In this document: piece after piece, positions 37,601 to 45,778 of the stretch
Layout of the letters: every line of letters starts with the position of its first letter
How positions within the stretch are numbered: position 1 is the stretch's first letter
Assembly (NCBI RefSeq): GCF_002000085.1
Contig: NZ_MUZU01000010.1
Location: forward strand, 167,291 to 231,290
Source of the DNA: Pseudocolwellia agarivorans
GTDB lineage: Bacteria; Pseudomonadota; Gammaproteobacteria; Enterobacterales; Alteromonadaceae
Reading direction: 5' to 3'
Length of the DNA: 64,000 bases
Translations under genes and position numbers: made by a program
The notes under the pieces: model-generated
What the model was told of the DNA's origin: nothing
Databases searched by the model: none
Seen by the model: only the letters and a program-made list of their open reading frames with translations

Positions 37601-38427
37601 TAGCTAATCAGTTACGTTTTGTGATTGAAAAGGGCGCTCGTACCGGTAATTTATTACATAACATTCTTGAGCTCTTACAGTTTGATGATCCTAATTGGGA
37701 GCTTGCGCTTGAACGCCCACTAACCCGTTATGGCGAGTTCACTATAGGTTACACAGAACATGATCTTCAGCATTGGCTTGAGCAAGCATTATTAGCACCT
37801 TTAAATATTGATGATTCAGATACCTTTTGTTTGCAAGATTTGTCTTTAAATCACTGCATTAAGGAAAGTGAATTTTATTTCCCGATGAATGCAAATAGCG
37901 CTAACGAGTTAACTAACTTACTCACTGAACATCGTAAAGGCGGTAATACTCATAACAATATGATTGAAGCGTTATCAAGCTCGGTACAATTACCTTATTA
38001 CCAAAAATTTAAAGGTATGATGCACGGTTTTATTGATTTGATTTTTGAAAAAAATGGCAAGTTTTATGTGTGCGATTATAAGTCGACCTTTTTAGGTGAA
38101 GACTTTAGTTTTTACACACAAGAAGCCATGAGAGCCGATATTGAACATAACCATTACGACTTACAGTATTTAATTTATTCGTTGGCATTGCATCGTTACT
38201 TGGCATTTTCATTACCTGATTATGATCCCGAGCAACATTTTGGTGGTATTTATTACTTGTATTTAAGAGGTCTAACTAACGATCCTACTTATAAAGGAGC
38301 AGGCGTGTATCACCGTGCTATTAACATAGACGAGCTTGAATTACTCGATGCACTTTTTACTGGCGAGCATGTAACAGCAGAACATATTGCTAGAGAAAAT
38401 GGTACAAGGGAGCAAGCTGATGTTTGA
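34675..38427 (+). CDS. recB: Exodeoxyribonuclease V beta subunit RecB
   Basis: RecB is the 3'-to-5' helicase and the only nuclease of RecBCD. The 1250-residue protein has Walker A in IEASAGTGKTFNITR near residue 25, Walker B in VALVDEFQDTDPQQF near residue 402, further UvrD-type motifs (IGDPKQAIYGFRGGD; VTQHGAKGLEYPIVFVPF), and a C-terminal nuclease domain with the catalytic VCDYKST at about residues 1132-1138. It follows recC with a TAATG overlap, with no ptrA gene between as in E. coli. recD overlaps its end by 8 bases. Confidence 0.97.
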   Translation: MANTMIQNLSAHTIPLQGKHLIEASAGTGKTFNITRIYLRLLLEKNLTVEQILVMTFTKDATEELRGRIDAFIRQALNEWDTLSVEDEYFIAIAKHVEAADAKIRLKQALLYLDEASIFTIHGFCKRVLTQHAFTSGQSFNLAMESDCNDVLLESTQDWYRVLAKQSSEQFLLISEFWPTPHVFVNQFAKAINQGNSSTLDLIDEISVIENFIDIVVQARTSLQNNNAELVAYLVDVKKGADREVRLQELNELIDWLIKLEEELKTNIQSALVLANGKMPDAFIDGKRYSRSANKETLLAIFEPVKQVKTLCKSLNKSINRAKALSVVRDGIYSIRKDVNDKKLTRDLVSFDDLISRLANQLSVTRNDNTIEFKENNLNVDDEANNKNNSLAELLFKQYPVALVDEFQDTDPQQFTILQAIYYQQPTAALYMIGDPKQAIYGFRGGDVFAYLAARSGCDYQWIMDTNWRSSESMIQGYNRLFYGNNLDQGATDVFKYNIEYIPVKASPKAAEKQLADATFKALQFVHFTPEKTRGSVNQAFRPTMAKWCAHEIIRLLGLNNTSKHTSENIQPQNIAILVRDGAEASVIKQALDDAGLASVFMSNRSNLLKSAQTQQLVQVLKGILFVENDRYFSAALASDLLGFTANKLYALQQDELAWQNLKLSFAALKQEWESKGFIGMALKLMHEHFTAFMHDKDRVLTNLLHLFELLQSASQRHKQPQELLYWFEQQTLQDNPDIEAELRLESDDDLIRIVTQHGAKGLEYPIVFVPFATRFKDPLKFGARAVTFIEYHNEQGQLALSLDGTEKAKQAMADEAYAEAVRLLYVAVTRAEQRCYMLTVEFDKCENSPLGQALHWQKGCDIEQSILQLVADNPDDIALLTINDIEALQNENLTYIGEDSALQVQNMQMLAAETFRGKIERDWWLSSFSALSRNLKHKGVSSPDRDNELNNQEDASLALMLNVAHNLVDIQPPSLANQLRFVIEKGARTGNLLHNILELLQFDDPNWELALERPLTRYGEFTIGYTEHDLQHWLEQALLAPLNIDDSDTFCLQDLSLNHCIKESEFYFPMNANSANELTNLLTEHRKGGNTHNNMIEALSSSVQLPYYQKFKGMMHGFIDLIFEKNGKFYVCDYKSTFLGEDFSFYTQEAMRADIEHNHYDLQYLIYSLALHRYLAFSLPDYDPEQHFGGIYYLYLRGLTNDPTYKGAGVYHRAINIDELELLDALFTGEHVTAEHIARENGTREQADV

Positions 38428-40420
38428 TGAAACAGAGGGTAAAACTTTTAATAAGACTTTTAACAAGCCAGCATACGCAAGCTATGCGCTAGCGAAAAAA
38501 GAAATAGCGTCTATAGCGCCTATTGATTATTTTTTTGCGAAAGACTTAGTTCAGCTATTCAATCTTAATGAAACACAGCGTACAGAGCTCTTTCATTTGT
38601 TAATGGCATTAAGTCAAAGCTTGAGAGAAGGGCATGTTTGTTTGCCGATTAGCGCAATCGCTAATACACAGTATGGCTATTTAAGTGACGATTTTGGTTT
38701 AGTGCAACACCATGGGTATGTTTTTTCAGATGTGGCATCTTTACACCAATTACTCGACATGATGAATATTGGAGCTGAGGCAGAGCAGCCGATTGTTTAT
38801 CATAATAATAATGTTTATATGCGCCGTTATTTTCAGTTTGAGCAAGACTTGTTTAAGTCGATTGCTGAAAAGAATACAGTTGAACCCGATGAGCTTTCAC
38901 AAGCAGATATCAATCTAAACATTAATATAAATAATAAACAGTGTATTGATATGTTATTTCCTGAAACGGATGCAGCAAACACTGAAATAGATTGGCAAAA
39001 AGTTGCGGTAGCAAACGCGTTAAATAAAAACTTTAGTGTAATAGCCGGTGGGCCAGGCACAGGAAAAACCTATACGGTAACTAAATTATTGGCCGCTTTA
39101 GTGTATTTACATCAACAAAAGCAAAGCGTTAACTTAAATGCTCAACAAGCTGCATCGCTTAACATAGCGTTAGTTGCGCCAACAGGTAAAGCCGCTCAAC
39201 GTTTATCTGAATCTATCGTAAATGCTATAACAGGATTTAGAGGCACTATTGCGGATGACATTTTAAATGAAATACCAAGCGATACACACACTATTCATCG
39301 TTTATTAGGTGTTATTCCGAATAGCCCTAACTTTCGATTTAATGAGGAAAACCCTTTAAATATTGATGTATTGTTGATTGATGAAGTGTCGATGGTTGAT
39401 CTTGCAATGATGAACCGCGTGTTTAAAGCATTACCCTTACGTTGCAAAGTGATTTTATTGGGCGATGCTGATCAACTCCCGTCTGTAGCAGCTGGAAGTG
39501 TTTTAAGTGATGTAGCGCCTCGACCTTTTTTAGGTTATAGCCAAGAAAACGCTCACTATTTAAAACAGGTAACAGGTTTTAATGTACCTCAAATATCGAA
39601 AAAATCAGAAAATAAACAAGTACTCAACCAAGCATCAAACCTATTTAATAGCTGCGATAACGTAACTTTTTTAACTAAAAGTAGACGCTTTGACGGACAA
39701 GGGGGGATTGGGCAATTATCTCAAGCCGTTATTGCAGGTAATTACGATCAAAGCTGGGCTTTATTAAATCAAGCTACAGGCGAAAATCAAATAACACATT
39801 TACAAGGCGAACTGGTTGAATGGTTATGGCCTTTAGTTAAACAGTATTATCTTCCTATTTTTAAGTGCGTAAGTGTGGGCGATGCGTTTGCGCTATTTAA
39901 TCAATTCAGAGTGTTATGTGCCACGCGCGTTGGTGAGCAAGGTGTCGACTTTTTAAATGAGTTAATTACGTCGTTACTGATCAATAAAGGGGTTATTCGA
40001 TCAGATAAAGCGCTTTATCAGGGGCGACCTATCATGATTTCAGAGAATAATTATCATCAAGGTTTGTATAACGGCGATATAGGCTTTTTATGGAAAAATG
40101 ATGCAGGGCATTTAATGGCAGTGTTTGAAGATGTTGATGATACTTACCGTTGGATCATGACCAGTAAATTACCACATTATGAAACGGTGTATGCAATGAC
40201 CATCCATAAAACACAAGGGAGTGAGTTTTCTCATGTTGCTATGATTTTACCCAATCAAAAAGACAATCGACTATTATCGCAAGAATTGTTATATACTGGC
40301 ATCACAAGAGCAAAAACTCATATTAGTATTGCTTCAAATGCAAGAGTATGGAGACAGGGTGTAGAAACAAAAGTTAAGCGCTATTCAGGTTATTTTAATA
40401 ACTTAGAAATTTTTAATTAA
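38420..40420 (+). CDS. recD: Exodeoxyribonuclease V alpha subunit RecD
   Basis: RecD is the 5'-to-3' helicase of RecBCD. The 666-residue protein has Walker A in AGGPGTGKTYTVTKLL near residue 210, Walker B in VLLIDEVSMVDLAMM, LLGDADQLPSVAAGSVL, and the C-terminal TIHKTQGSEFSHV and LYTGITRAKTHI motifs of superfamily 1B helicases. I chose the ATG at 38420, with AAGGGAG upstream and an 8-base overlap with recB; a longer frame from 38387 would lie inside recB and has no ribosome site. Confidence 0.96.
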   Translation: MFDETEGKTFNKTFNKPAYASYALAKKEIASIAPIDYFFAKDLVQLFNLNETQRTELFHLLMALSQSLREGHVCLPISAIANTQYGYLSDDFGLVQHHGYVFSDVASLHQLLDMMNIGAEAEQPIVYHNNNVYMRRYFQFEQDLFKSIAEKNTVEPDELSQADINLNININNKQCIDMLFPETDAANTEIDWQKVAVANALNKNFSVIAGGPGTGKTYTVTKLLAALVYLHQQKQSVNLNAQQAASLNIALVAPTGKAAQRLSESIVNAITGFRGTIADDILNEIPSDTHTIHRLLGVIPNSPNFRFNEENPLNIDVLLIDEVSMVDLAMMNRVFKALPLRCKVILLGDADQLPSVAAGSVLSDVAPRPFLGYSQENAHYLKQVTGFNVPQISKKSENKQVLNQASNLFNSCDNVTFLTKSRRFDGQGGIGQLSQAVIAGNYDQSWALLNQATGENQITHLQGELVEWLWPLVKQYYLPIFKCVSVGDAFALFNQFRVLCATRVGEQGVDFLNELITSLLINKGVIRSDKALYQGRPIMISENNYHQGLYNGDIGFLWKNDAGHLMAVFEDVDDTYRWIMTSKLPHYETVYAMTIHKTQGSEFSHVAMILPNQKDNRLLSQELLYTGITRAKTHISIASNARVWRQGVETKVKRYSGYFNNLEIFN

Positions 40421-40450
40421 ACAAATTATCAAGAAGAATATACATTTTTT

Positions 40451-41002
40451 ATGCAATTAATAGATATAGACAAATCACTGTACCGAAAGCGATTAAATAT
40501 TGTTATTGGTCTTTCCATCGTATGCTTAACCTTTTTTTCCATTAGTTATGGCGCTATCCTCATTCAATTATTCGGACATGCATTACCTGCTACTCATCCC
40601 GAAACCGGTGAGCCATTAAGTAATTTCAGGTTTAATTTTGTTGGTGTAATTTTAGGTTTACTCACTTGTATAAGTATTTTACAACAATTAAAAAATCATC
40701 CATTTTGTTATGAAATTCATTATGTTATGAAATTAAAACAAATTCATAACATAATATATAGACGCTTGAAAAATATTAAAAAAGCGGCTGAAAATTATGA
40801 AACAGAAGGCGATATTAATGCCTTTATTGTGTTGAATTATTATTATACTAGCTTAAAGCAAGTGTACTTACTCGATAACAACACATTAACGCTCTCTTCT
40901 TTAGCAAGAGACATGGAAGCCTTACAAGAACGGATGAAAGCGCTTAATGTTGAGGTGAATACTGATCAATTTGAAAGAGTTATGTTAATTGATTATCGCT
41001 AA
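40451..41002 (+). CDS. DUF3087-type membrane protein
   Basis: This 183-residue protein has two N-terminal membrane helices (LNIVIGLSIVCLTFFSISYGAIL, residues ~15-37, and FNFVGVILGLLTCISILQQL, ~64-83) and a cytoplasmic helical tail of about 100 residues. The opening IDIDKSLYRKRLN and the central HPFCYEIHYVMKLKQIHNIIYRRL fit the DUF3087 family of marine gammaproteobacteria, whose function is unknown. It starts 30 bases after recD on the same strand and may share its transcript. Confidence 0.75.
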   Translation: MQLIDIDKSLYRKRLNIVIGLSIVCLTFFSISYGAILIQLFGHALPATHPETGEPLSNFRFNFVGVILGLLTCISILQQLKNHPFCYEIHYVMKLKQIHNIIYRRLKNIKKAAENYETEGDINAFIVLNYYYTSLKQVYLLDNNTLTLSSLARDMEALQERMKALNVEVNTDQFERVMLIDYR

Positions 41003-41047
41003 TATCAATACTAGGCCGAATTTTAAAATTTACAGAGTAGATTAATA

Positions 41048-41308
41048 ATGAAAAAAATTAAAAATGAAGCAGAACTTCTTAAAAAAGCCATTGAAGTAGG
41101 TGAAAAATACGCTAAAAATCGTGGTTATAAAGGTTTTGCTGCAACAAATTCGGCAAAAGATAAAGTAGAGGCTCTTTACCGTTTATTGGTAAACGATAAG
41201 CTGGTTCAACCTTTAGCTGTTGCTGATGAAGACCAACCTCATATGAAACATAAACTCGCGTTATGGATATCGAAACAGTTACCAGCTGATCATCCATTGA
41301 ATCAATAA
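41048..41308 (+). CDS. DUF5062-type small protein
   Basis: This 86-residue basic protein starts MKKIKNEAELLKKAIEVGEKYAKNRGY and contains DKVEALYRLLVNDKLVQPL and KHKLALWISKQLPADHPLN, as in the DUF5062 family of Vibrio and Alteromonas relatives. It is predicted to be helical and cytoplasmic with no known role. It lies 45 bases after the DUF3087 gene and 25 bases before another small basic gene; all run in the recD direction. Confidence in the family name rests on recollection of the sequence pattern. Confidence 0.75.
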   Translation: MKKIKNEAELLKKAIEVGEKYAKNRGYKGFAATNSAKDKVEALYRLLVNDKLVQPLAVADEDQPHMKHKLALWISKQLPADHPLNQ

Positions 41309-41333
41309 ATTTTATAAACGATAGAATTAACTA

Positions 41334-41480
41334 ATGAATCGTAAAAAGAAAATTAACCAAGTGTTAAAAAGCAAAGTTAAAAAAGCCAATGCCAAGCTAC
41401 AGAAAAGCAATAAACCTAAATACATCTCGAAAGCTGAACGTGAAAAAATTGCGTTAGCAGCAGAGCAAGCAGAAGAATAA
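41334..41480 (+). CDS. DUF2986-type small basic protein (48 residues)
   Basis: The frame starts MNRKKKINQVLKSKVKKANA and ends KPKYISKAEREKIALAAEQAEE. It is highly Lys-rich at the N-terminus with an acidic end, a pattern I associate with the DUF2986 family of short gammaproteobacterial proteins. The start follows an ATAGAATTAACTA stretch without a strong ribosome site. The high Lys content and lack of hydrophobic segments suggest a nucleic-acid-associated protein, but the function is unknown. Confidence 0.65.
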   Translation: MNRKKKINQVLKSKVKKANAKLQKSNKPKYISKAEREKIALAAEQAEE

Positions 41481-41515
41481 TCTTCAAGACAGATTTTATA
41501 CTAAGCGACCAACTG

Positions 41516-42292
41516 TTAAGGTATTTTTCTTTCTGAAGTTTGTGCTGTTATTTGGCTTTCTCTAAATTGTGAAGGCAGTTGATCAAACATTTTTTTGAAT
41601 TGCTTGCTAAAGTAACTATGGTCGCTAAATCCCGTTGCGTTCGCAATATCAGAAATAGAACGGTTGCTTTCTACGAGTAAGCGTCTGGCGTTTTCTAATC
41701 TAATTTCATTTAGAAATTGTTTAGGCGTTTTTGCTAAATACTTTTTAAAGCGGCGCTCTAGCGCGCTTACCGATAAATGTGCAACGCCGGCAAGTTCGTT
41801 AATACAGATATCATTCATATAATTATTTTTTATATATTCTACTGGAGATTGTACTGCGTTAAGGCCCGACAATACTTCTGAAGTTTTGTTTAAATGTCGA
41901 GTAATTCCGTAAGTACCAACAACTTCACCCGATTGATTACGCAATGCCCGTTTAGATGTTGTAAACCATGACAACTTGCCATTTTTAATACTATTCATTT
42001 CTAAACGATCATTTACTACATGACCTTGTATAACTTTTTTATCGTCGACTATAAATTGTTCCGCAATATGTGCAGCGGCAATATGATTATCATTATAGCC
42101 AATAATATTACTTAATGAGCGGATACCTGAATGCTCTAAAAAATACTTATTTACGTGGACAAAGTTACCTTCTAGATCTTTGATCCAAAATTTAGTGTCT
42201 GGCATTAAATCAAATACTTCAATAACTTGCTTAATACTTAAATCATTGAGCAAGTGCTGACCTTTTATGTTTTTATCATTATTTTTAAGCAC
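41516..42292 (-). CDS. AraC-family regulator with N-terminal PAS domain
   Basis: This 258-residue protein has a PAS/PAC sensor (FDLMPDTKFWIKDLEGNFVHVNKYFLEHSG; later GEVVGTYGITRHL) at about residues 20-130 and a C-terminal AraC DNA-binding domain with both helix-turn-helix units: INELAGVAHLSVSALERRFKKYLAKTPKQFL and SISDIANATGFSDHSYFSKQFKKMF. It is divergent from the MFS transporter gene, and the shared gap holds a textbook AraC-type direct repeat. It most likely activates the transporter in response to a small molecule or redox signal bound by the PAS domain. Confidence 0.92.
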   Translation of the reverse strand: MLKNNDKNIKGQHLLNDLSIKQVIEVFDLMPDTKFWIKDLEGNFVHVNKYFLEHSGIRSLSNIIGYNDNHIAAAHIAEQFIVDDKKVIQGHVVNDRLEMNSIKNGKLSWFTTSKRALRNQSGEVVGTYGITRHLNKTSEVLSGLNAVQSPVEYIKNNYMNDICINELAGVAHLSVSALERRFKKYLAKTPKQFLNEIRLENARRLLVESNRSISDIANATGFSDHSYFSKQFKKMFDQLPSQFRESQITAQTSERKIP

Positions 42293-42343
42293 TTTTATAC
42301 CTTGTATATTTATTGTTTTTTTTGAAAGGCTTTATCAATACGC

Positions 42344-42374
42344 CGAATTTATCATATAAAAAAACGAATTTATC
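42344..42374. promoter_or_regulatory. Direct-repeat operator for the PAS-AraC regulator
   Basis: The 10-base block CGAATTTATC occurs exactly twice, at 42344-42353 and 42365-42374, with starts 21 bases apart, two turns of the helix. AraC-family activators bind direct repeats with this spacing. The site is 108 bases before the MFS start and 52 before the regulator start, in the divergent promoter region. No other copy was noticed nearby. Confidence 0.6.
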
Positions 42375-42481
42375 TTAACATCATTCTGTCTTTAACTTTA
42401 ATATCAATGGTCAGTTTATTTCTATTTAGTACAAGTGCTATATAACAATAAAACTAAAATAATAATTATAGAGGAAACAAA

Positions 42482-43690
42482 ATGACTGAAGATAATCAAA
42501 ACAGCTCTCGTCTGTTTTTAATCAGCTGTATAGCATTAACGGTTACAGCAATGACATTTGCAATAAGAGCGGGGATTCTTGGGCAATTAGGTGTTCAATT
42601 TCAATTAAACTCAGAAGAATTAGGCTGGGTTAATTCCATGGCCTTTTTAGGTTTTCCGTTAGCGATGATGTTTGGTGGTGGTTTATATAATGCTCTAGGC
42701 GCTAAAAATTTACTTATTATTGCTTTTGTTGGGCATCTATTAGGTTTAGTTCTCACCATAACCGCTGGTGGTTTCTGGGGGTTGTTTATTTCGAGTTTAT
42801 TCATTGGTTTTGCCAATGGCTCAGTTGAAGCGGCATGTAATCCTTTAATTTCAGAAAGCTACCCAACTAAGAAAACCGCTATGTTGAACCGTTTTCATGT
42901 CTGGTTTCCAGGGGGGATTGTTATTGGTTCGTTAATCTCTAAGTTTATGACTGATGCAGGTTTAGGTTGGCAAATGCAAATAGGTGTTATGTTGTTACCT
43001 ACACTGGTTTATGGCGTGATGACGTTTAGCCAACAATTTCCTAAATTTGAAAATGTTAAATTGTCTACTGCCAGTAACTTTAAGGCATTGTTCTCACCTT
43101 TATTTTTGTTTATGGCGTTTTGTATGACATTAACAGCAACCTCAGAACTCGCAACAGGACAATGGATTAATACTATTTTAGGTGCGTCTGGTGCATCACC
43201 AATGATCATATTAGCTATGATCACAGGTTTAATGGCGGTAGGACGTTACTTTGCAGGGCCTATTGTACATCGTTTAAATCCAGCAGGTGTTTTACTTTGT
43301 TCTGCTATTTTAACCACTCTGGGTTTATATTTATTAAGTACCAGTACAGGTGGTTTAGTATATGTGGCGGCAATCGTTTTTGCTTTAGGTGTGACTTATT
43401 TTTGGCCAACTATGATTGGCTTTATTGCCGAAAATGTTCCACAAAGTGGTGCCTTAGGTATGTCTATTATTGGTGGCGCGGGTATGTTTGCGGTAAGTAT
43501 GTGGAATCCTGTTATTGGTCAGTGGATAGACGAAGCTAAAGCTAAAGCCTTACTTAAAGTAACTGAAGGTGTGAATCCTGAATTAGTCGCAGGGCAAGAA
43601 GTGCTTTCAACGATGATTGTATTTCCTGCTATTCTTATCGTGGCTTTTAGCTTGTTATACGTATACATGAAAAAGAAGAAAGCAGAGTAA
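42482..43690 (+). CDS. MFS transporter, FucP/sugar-type
   Basis: This 402-residue protein has about twelve hydrophobic helices. NRFHVWFPGGIVIGSLI near residue 138 and FANGSVEAACNPLISE near residue 116 match the FucP-like sugar:proton symporter branch of the major facilitator superfamily. AGAGGAAAC precedes the ATG. It is divergent from a PAS-AraC regulator and ends near a strong bidirectional terminator, so it is a single-gene transcript. The substrate is not evident; a sugar or sugar-like compound is likely from the family. Confidence 0.85.
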   Translation: MTEDNQNSSRLFLISCIALTVTAMTFAIRAGILGQLGVQFQLNSEELGWVNSMAFLGFPLAMMFGGGLYNALGAKNLLIIAFVGHLLGLVLTITAGGFWGLFISSLFIGFANGSVEAACNPLISESYPTKKTAMLNRFHVWFPGGIVIGSLISKFMTDAGLGWQMQIGVMLLPTLVYGVMTFSQQFPKFENVKLSTASNFKALFSPLFLFMAFCMTLTATSELATGQWINTILGASGASPMIILAMITGLMAVGRYFAGPIVHRLNPAGVLLCSAILTTLGLYLLSTSTGGLVYVAAIVFALGVTYFWPTMIGFIAENVPQSGALGMSIIGGAGMFAVSMWNPVIGQWIDEAKAKALLKVTEGVNPELVAGQEVLSTMIVFPAILIVAFSLLYVYMKKKKAE

Positions 43691-43770
43691 ATTTATACCG
43701 TTATCATGCTGCACTCTGAAATACGCATCTTGATTGGTAACGGGTATATATAGCAGTTTTCTAAGCATAA

Positions 43771-43798
43771 AAAAAACCAGTCAATAGACTGGTTTTTT
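43771..43798. terminator. Bidirectional terminator between MFS and asnB
   Basis: Perfect 12-base arms AAAAAACCAGTC and GACTGGTTTTTT enclose an AATA loop. A-rich and T-rich ends give a U tract in both directions, serving the convergent MFS and asnB transcripts. Confidence 0.92.
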
Positions 43799-43821
43799 AG
43801 TTTAAAGCAGGGCTTCAAATA

Positions 43822-45492
43822 TTAGTTTTTGTAGCTATCGTTATGAACACTCATAACAGCACGGCCAGATGGATCAGCGTTGTTCGTAAAGCTTTCATCC
43901 CACGCTAGTGCTTCTTGAGTACTACAAGCAACAGACTTACCACCAATTACACAATCTGCAGCAGACGGTAATGGGTACTTGTCTTCAAAAATACAACGGT
44001 AGTAATAAGCTTCTTTACTGTCTGGTGTATTTACAGGAAATCTGTATTCAGCACTTTCTAATTCGTGATCAGTTACTTGTGTTTCAATAAACTCTTTTAA
44101 GCTATCGATCCAAGAGTAACCTACACCATCAGAAAATTGCTCTTTTTGACGCCATAAAATTTCTTTTGGTAAATAACCTTCGAAAGATTCACGTAAAATC
44201 GCTTTTTCCATTTTACCGTTACCACATAACTTATCTTCTGGGTTGATGCGCATAGCAACATCCATAAAGTTTTTGTCTAAGAATGGTACACGTGCTTCAA
44301 TACCCCAAGCCGACATAGACTTGTTAGCACGAAGACAATCGAATTTATGTAAACGGTCAAGCTTACGGTTAAGCTCTTCATGAAACTCTTTAGCATTTGG
44401 TGCTTTATGGAAATATAAGTAACCACCAAAAATTTCATCAGCGCCTTCACCAGAAAGTACCATTTTAATACCCATAGCTTTAATTTTACGCGCCATTAAA
44501 TACATTGGGGTAGAAGCACGAATCGTTGTAACATCGTAAGTTTCTAAATGGTAAATAACTTCTTTAAGTGCATCGATACCTTCTTGCTCAGTAAAAATAA
44601 CTGAGTGATGAATAGTACCAATAGCATCAGCTACAGTTTGTGCTGCAACTAAATCTGGAGAACCCGCTAAACCACAGGCAAAAGAGTGAACTTTTGGCCA
44701 CCAAGCTTCAGATAAATCATTTTCTTCAATACGACGAGCTGCAAATTTTTGTGTAATAGCAGAAATAAGTGATGAATCTAAACCACCAGAAAGTAACACA
44801 CCGTAAGGTACGTCAGTCATAAGGTGACTTTTAACTGATTCTTCTAATGCTTCACGAATTTTAGTTGTGCTAGTTGTATTATCTTTTATCGCATCATACT
44901 TGTGCCAGTTACGGTTGTAGTATTTTTGCAACTCACCAACACGGCTATCCAAAATATGACCAGGAGGAAATTCGCTCACTGTTTTACAAATAGGCATTAA
45001 TGCTTTCATTTCTGAAGCAACATAAAAGTTACCTTCGGCATCGTAGCCAGTGTAAAGCGGGATAATACCAATATGATCACGTGCTATTAGGTAAGAGTTG
45101 TCTGTTTCGTTATATAAACAAAATGCAAACATACCTTGAAGTTTATCAACAAACTCAACACCAAACTCTTCATATAAAGGCAGTATTACTTCACAGTCAG
45201 AACCTGTTTTAAATGTGTAATCAACGTTTAAGTTTTTAGCCAGTTCTTTATGGTTATATATTTCACCATTAACAGCTAATACGTGAGTTTTATCTTGATT
45301 GTATAGTGGTTGTGCGCCATTTTCTGTATCTACAATTGAAAGACGTTCATGAACAAGAATGGCGTGGTCATTACTGTAAACACCTGACCAATCTGGTCCA
45401 CGGTGACGTAAAAGGCGAGAAAGTTCTATTGCTTTTGGGCGTAATTCATCAGCCCCGTTTTTTATATCTAATATACCAAAGATCGAACACAT
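43822..45492 (-). CDS. asnB: Asparagine synthase B, glutamine-hydrolysing
   Basis: This 556-residue cytoplasmic enzyme makes asparagine from aspartate, ATP and glutamine. It begins MCSIFGILD, with Cys2 as the glutaminase nucleophile, and has RHRGPDWSG and GEIYNH in the class II amidotransferase domain. The synthase domain has the ATP-pyrophosphatase loop LSGGLDSSLISA near residue 232 and VLSGEGADEIFGGYLYF near residue 344. Length matches E. coli AsnB. It is alone on the minus strand; its promoter lies in 45493-45751. Confidence 0.96.
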   Translation of the reverse strand: MCSIFGILDIKNGADELRPKAIELSRLLRHRGPDWSGVYSNDHAILVHERLSIVDTENGAQPLYNQDKTHVLAVNGEIYNHKELAKNLNVDYTFKTGSDCEVILPLYEEFGVEFVDKLQGMFAFCLYNETDNSYLIARDHIGIIPLYTGYDAEGNFYVASEMKALMPICKTVSEFPPGHILDSRVGELQKYYNRNWHKYDAIKDNTTSTTKIREALEESVKSHLMTDVPYGVLLSGGLDSSLISAITQKFAARRIEENDLSEAWWPKVHSFACGLAGSPDLVAAQTVADAIGTIHHSVIFTEQEGIDALKEVIYHLETYDVTTIRASTPMYLMARKIKAMGIKMVLSGEGADEIFGGYLYFHKAPNAKEFHEELNRKLDRLHKFDCLRANKSMSAWGIEARVPFLDKNFMDVAMRINPEDKLCGNGKMEKAILRESFEGYLPKEILWRQKEQFSDGVGYSWIDSLKEFIETQVTDHELESAEYRFPVNTPDSKEAYYYRCIFEDKYPLPSAADCVIGGKSVACSTQEALAWDESFTNNADPSGRAVMSVHNDSYKN

Positions 45493-45778
45493 TGAAGCGC
45501 TACTCCTTTATAGTTAAGTTATACAATCGTTTATTTTTTGAAATACGTTATGACATTTTCTTGAGGTGTTATGAGAGAAATAAACAGGAAACAAGTCGTC
45601 AGAACGACACTTTGCCATTTTTGTAGGAAAAATCAATATAAATATGGTGATGATCTTCAATTATTTTATGTGTAGTATGTCGGCATTAAATATAATAATA
45701 AGTAATACCTAGGGAGTTTATTCTTACTAGGTGATTAATAAACTAATCTGATTGTATAAAAACAGGGTCGTTTTATTC

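Noticed and set aside
45306..45626. 106-codon plus-strand frame over the start of asnB
   Set aside because: It lies antisense to the conserved AsnB N-terminus and has no ribosome site.
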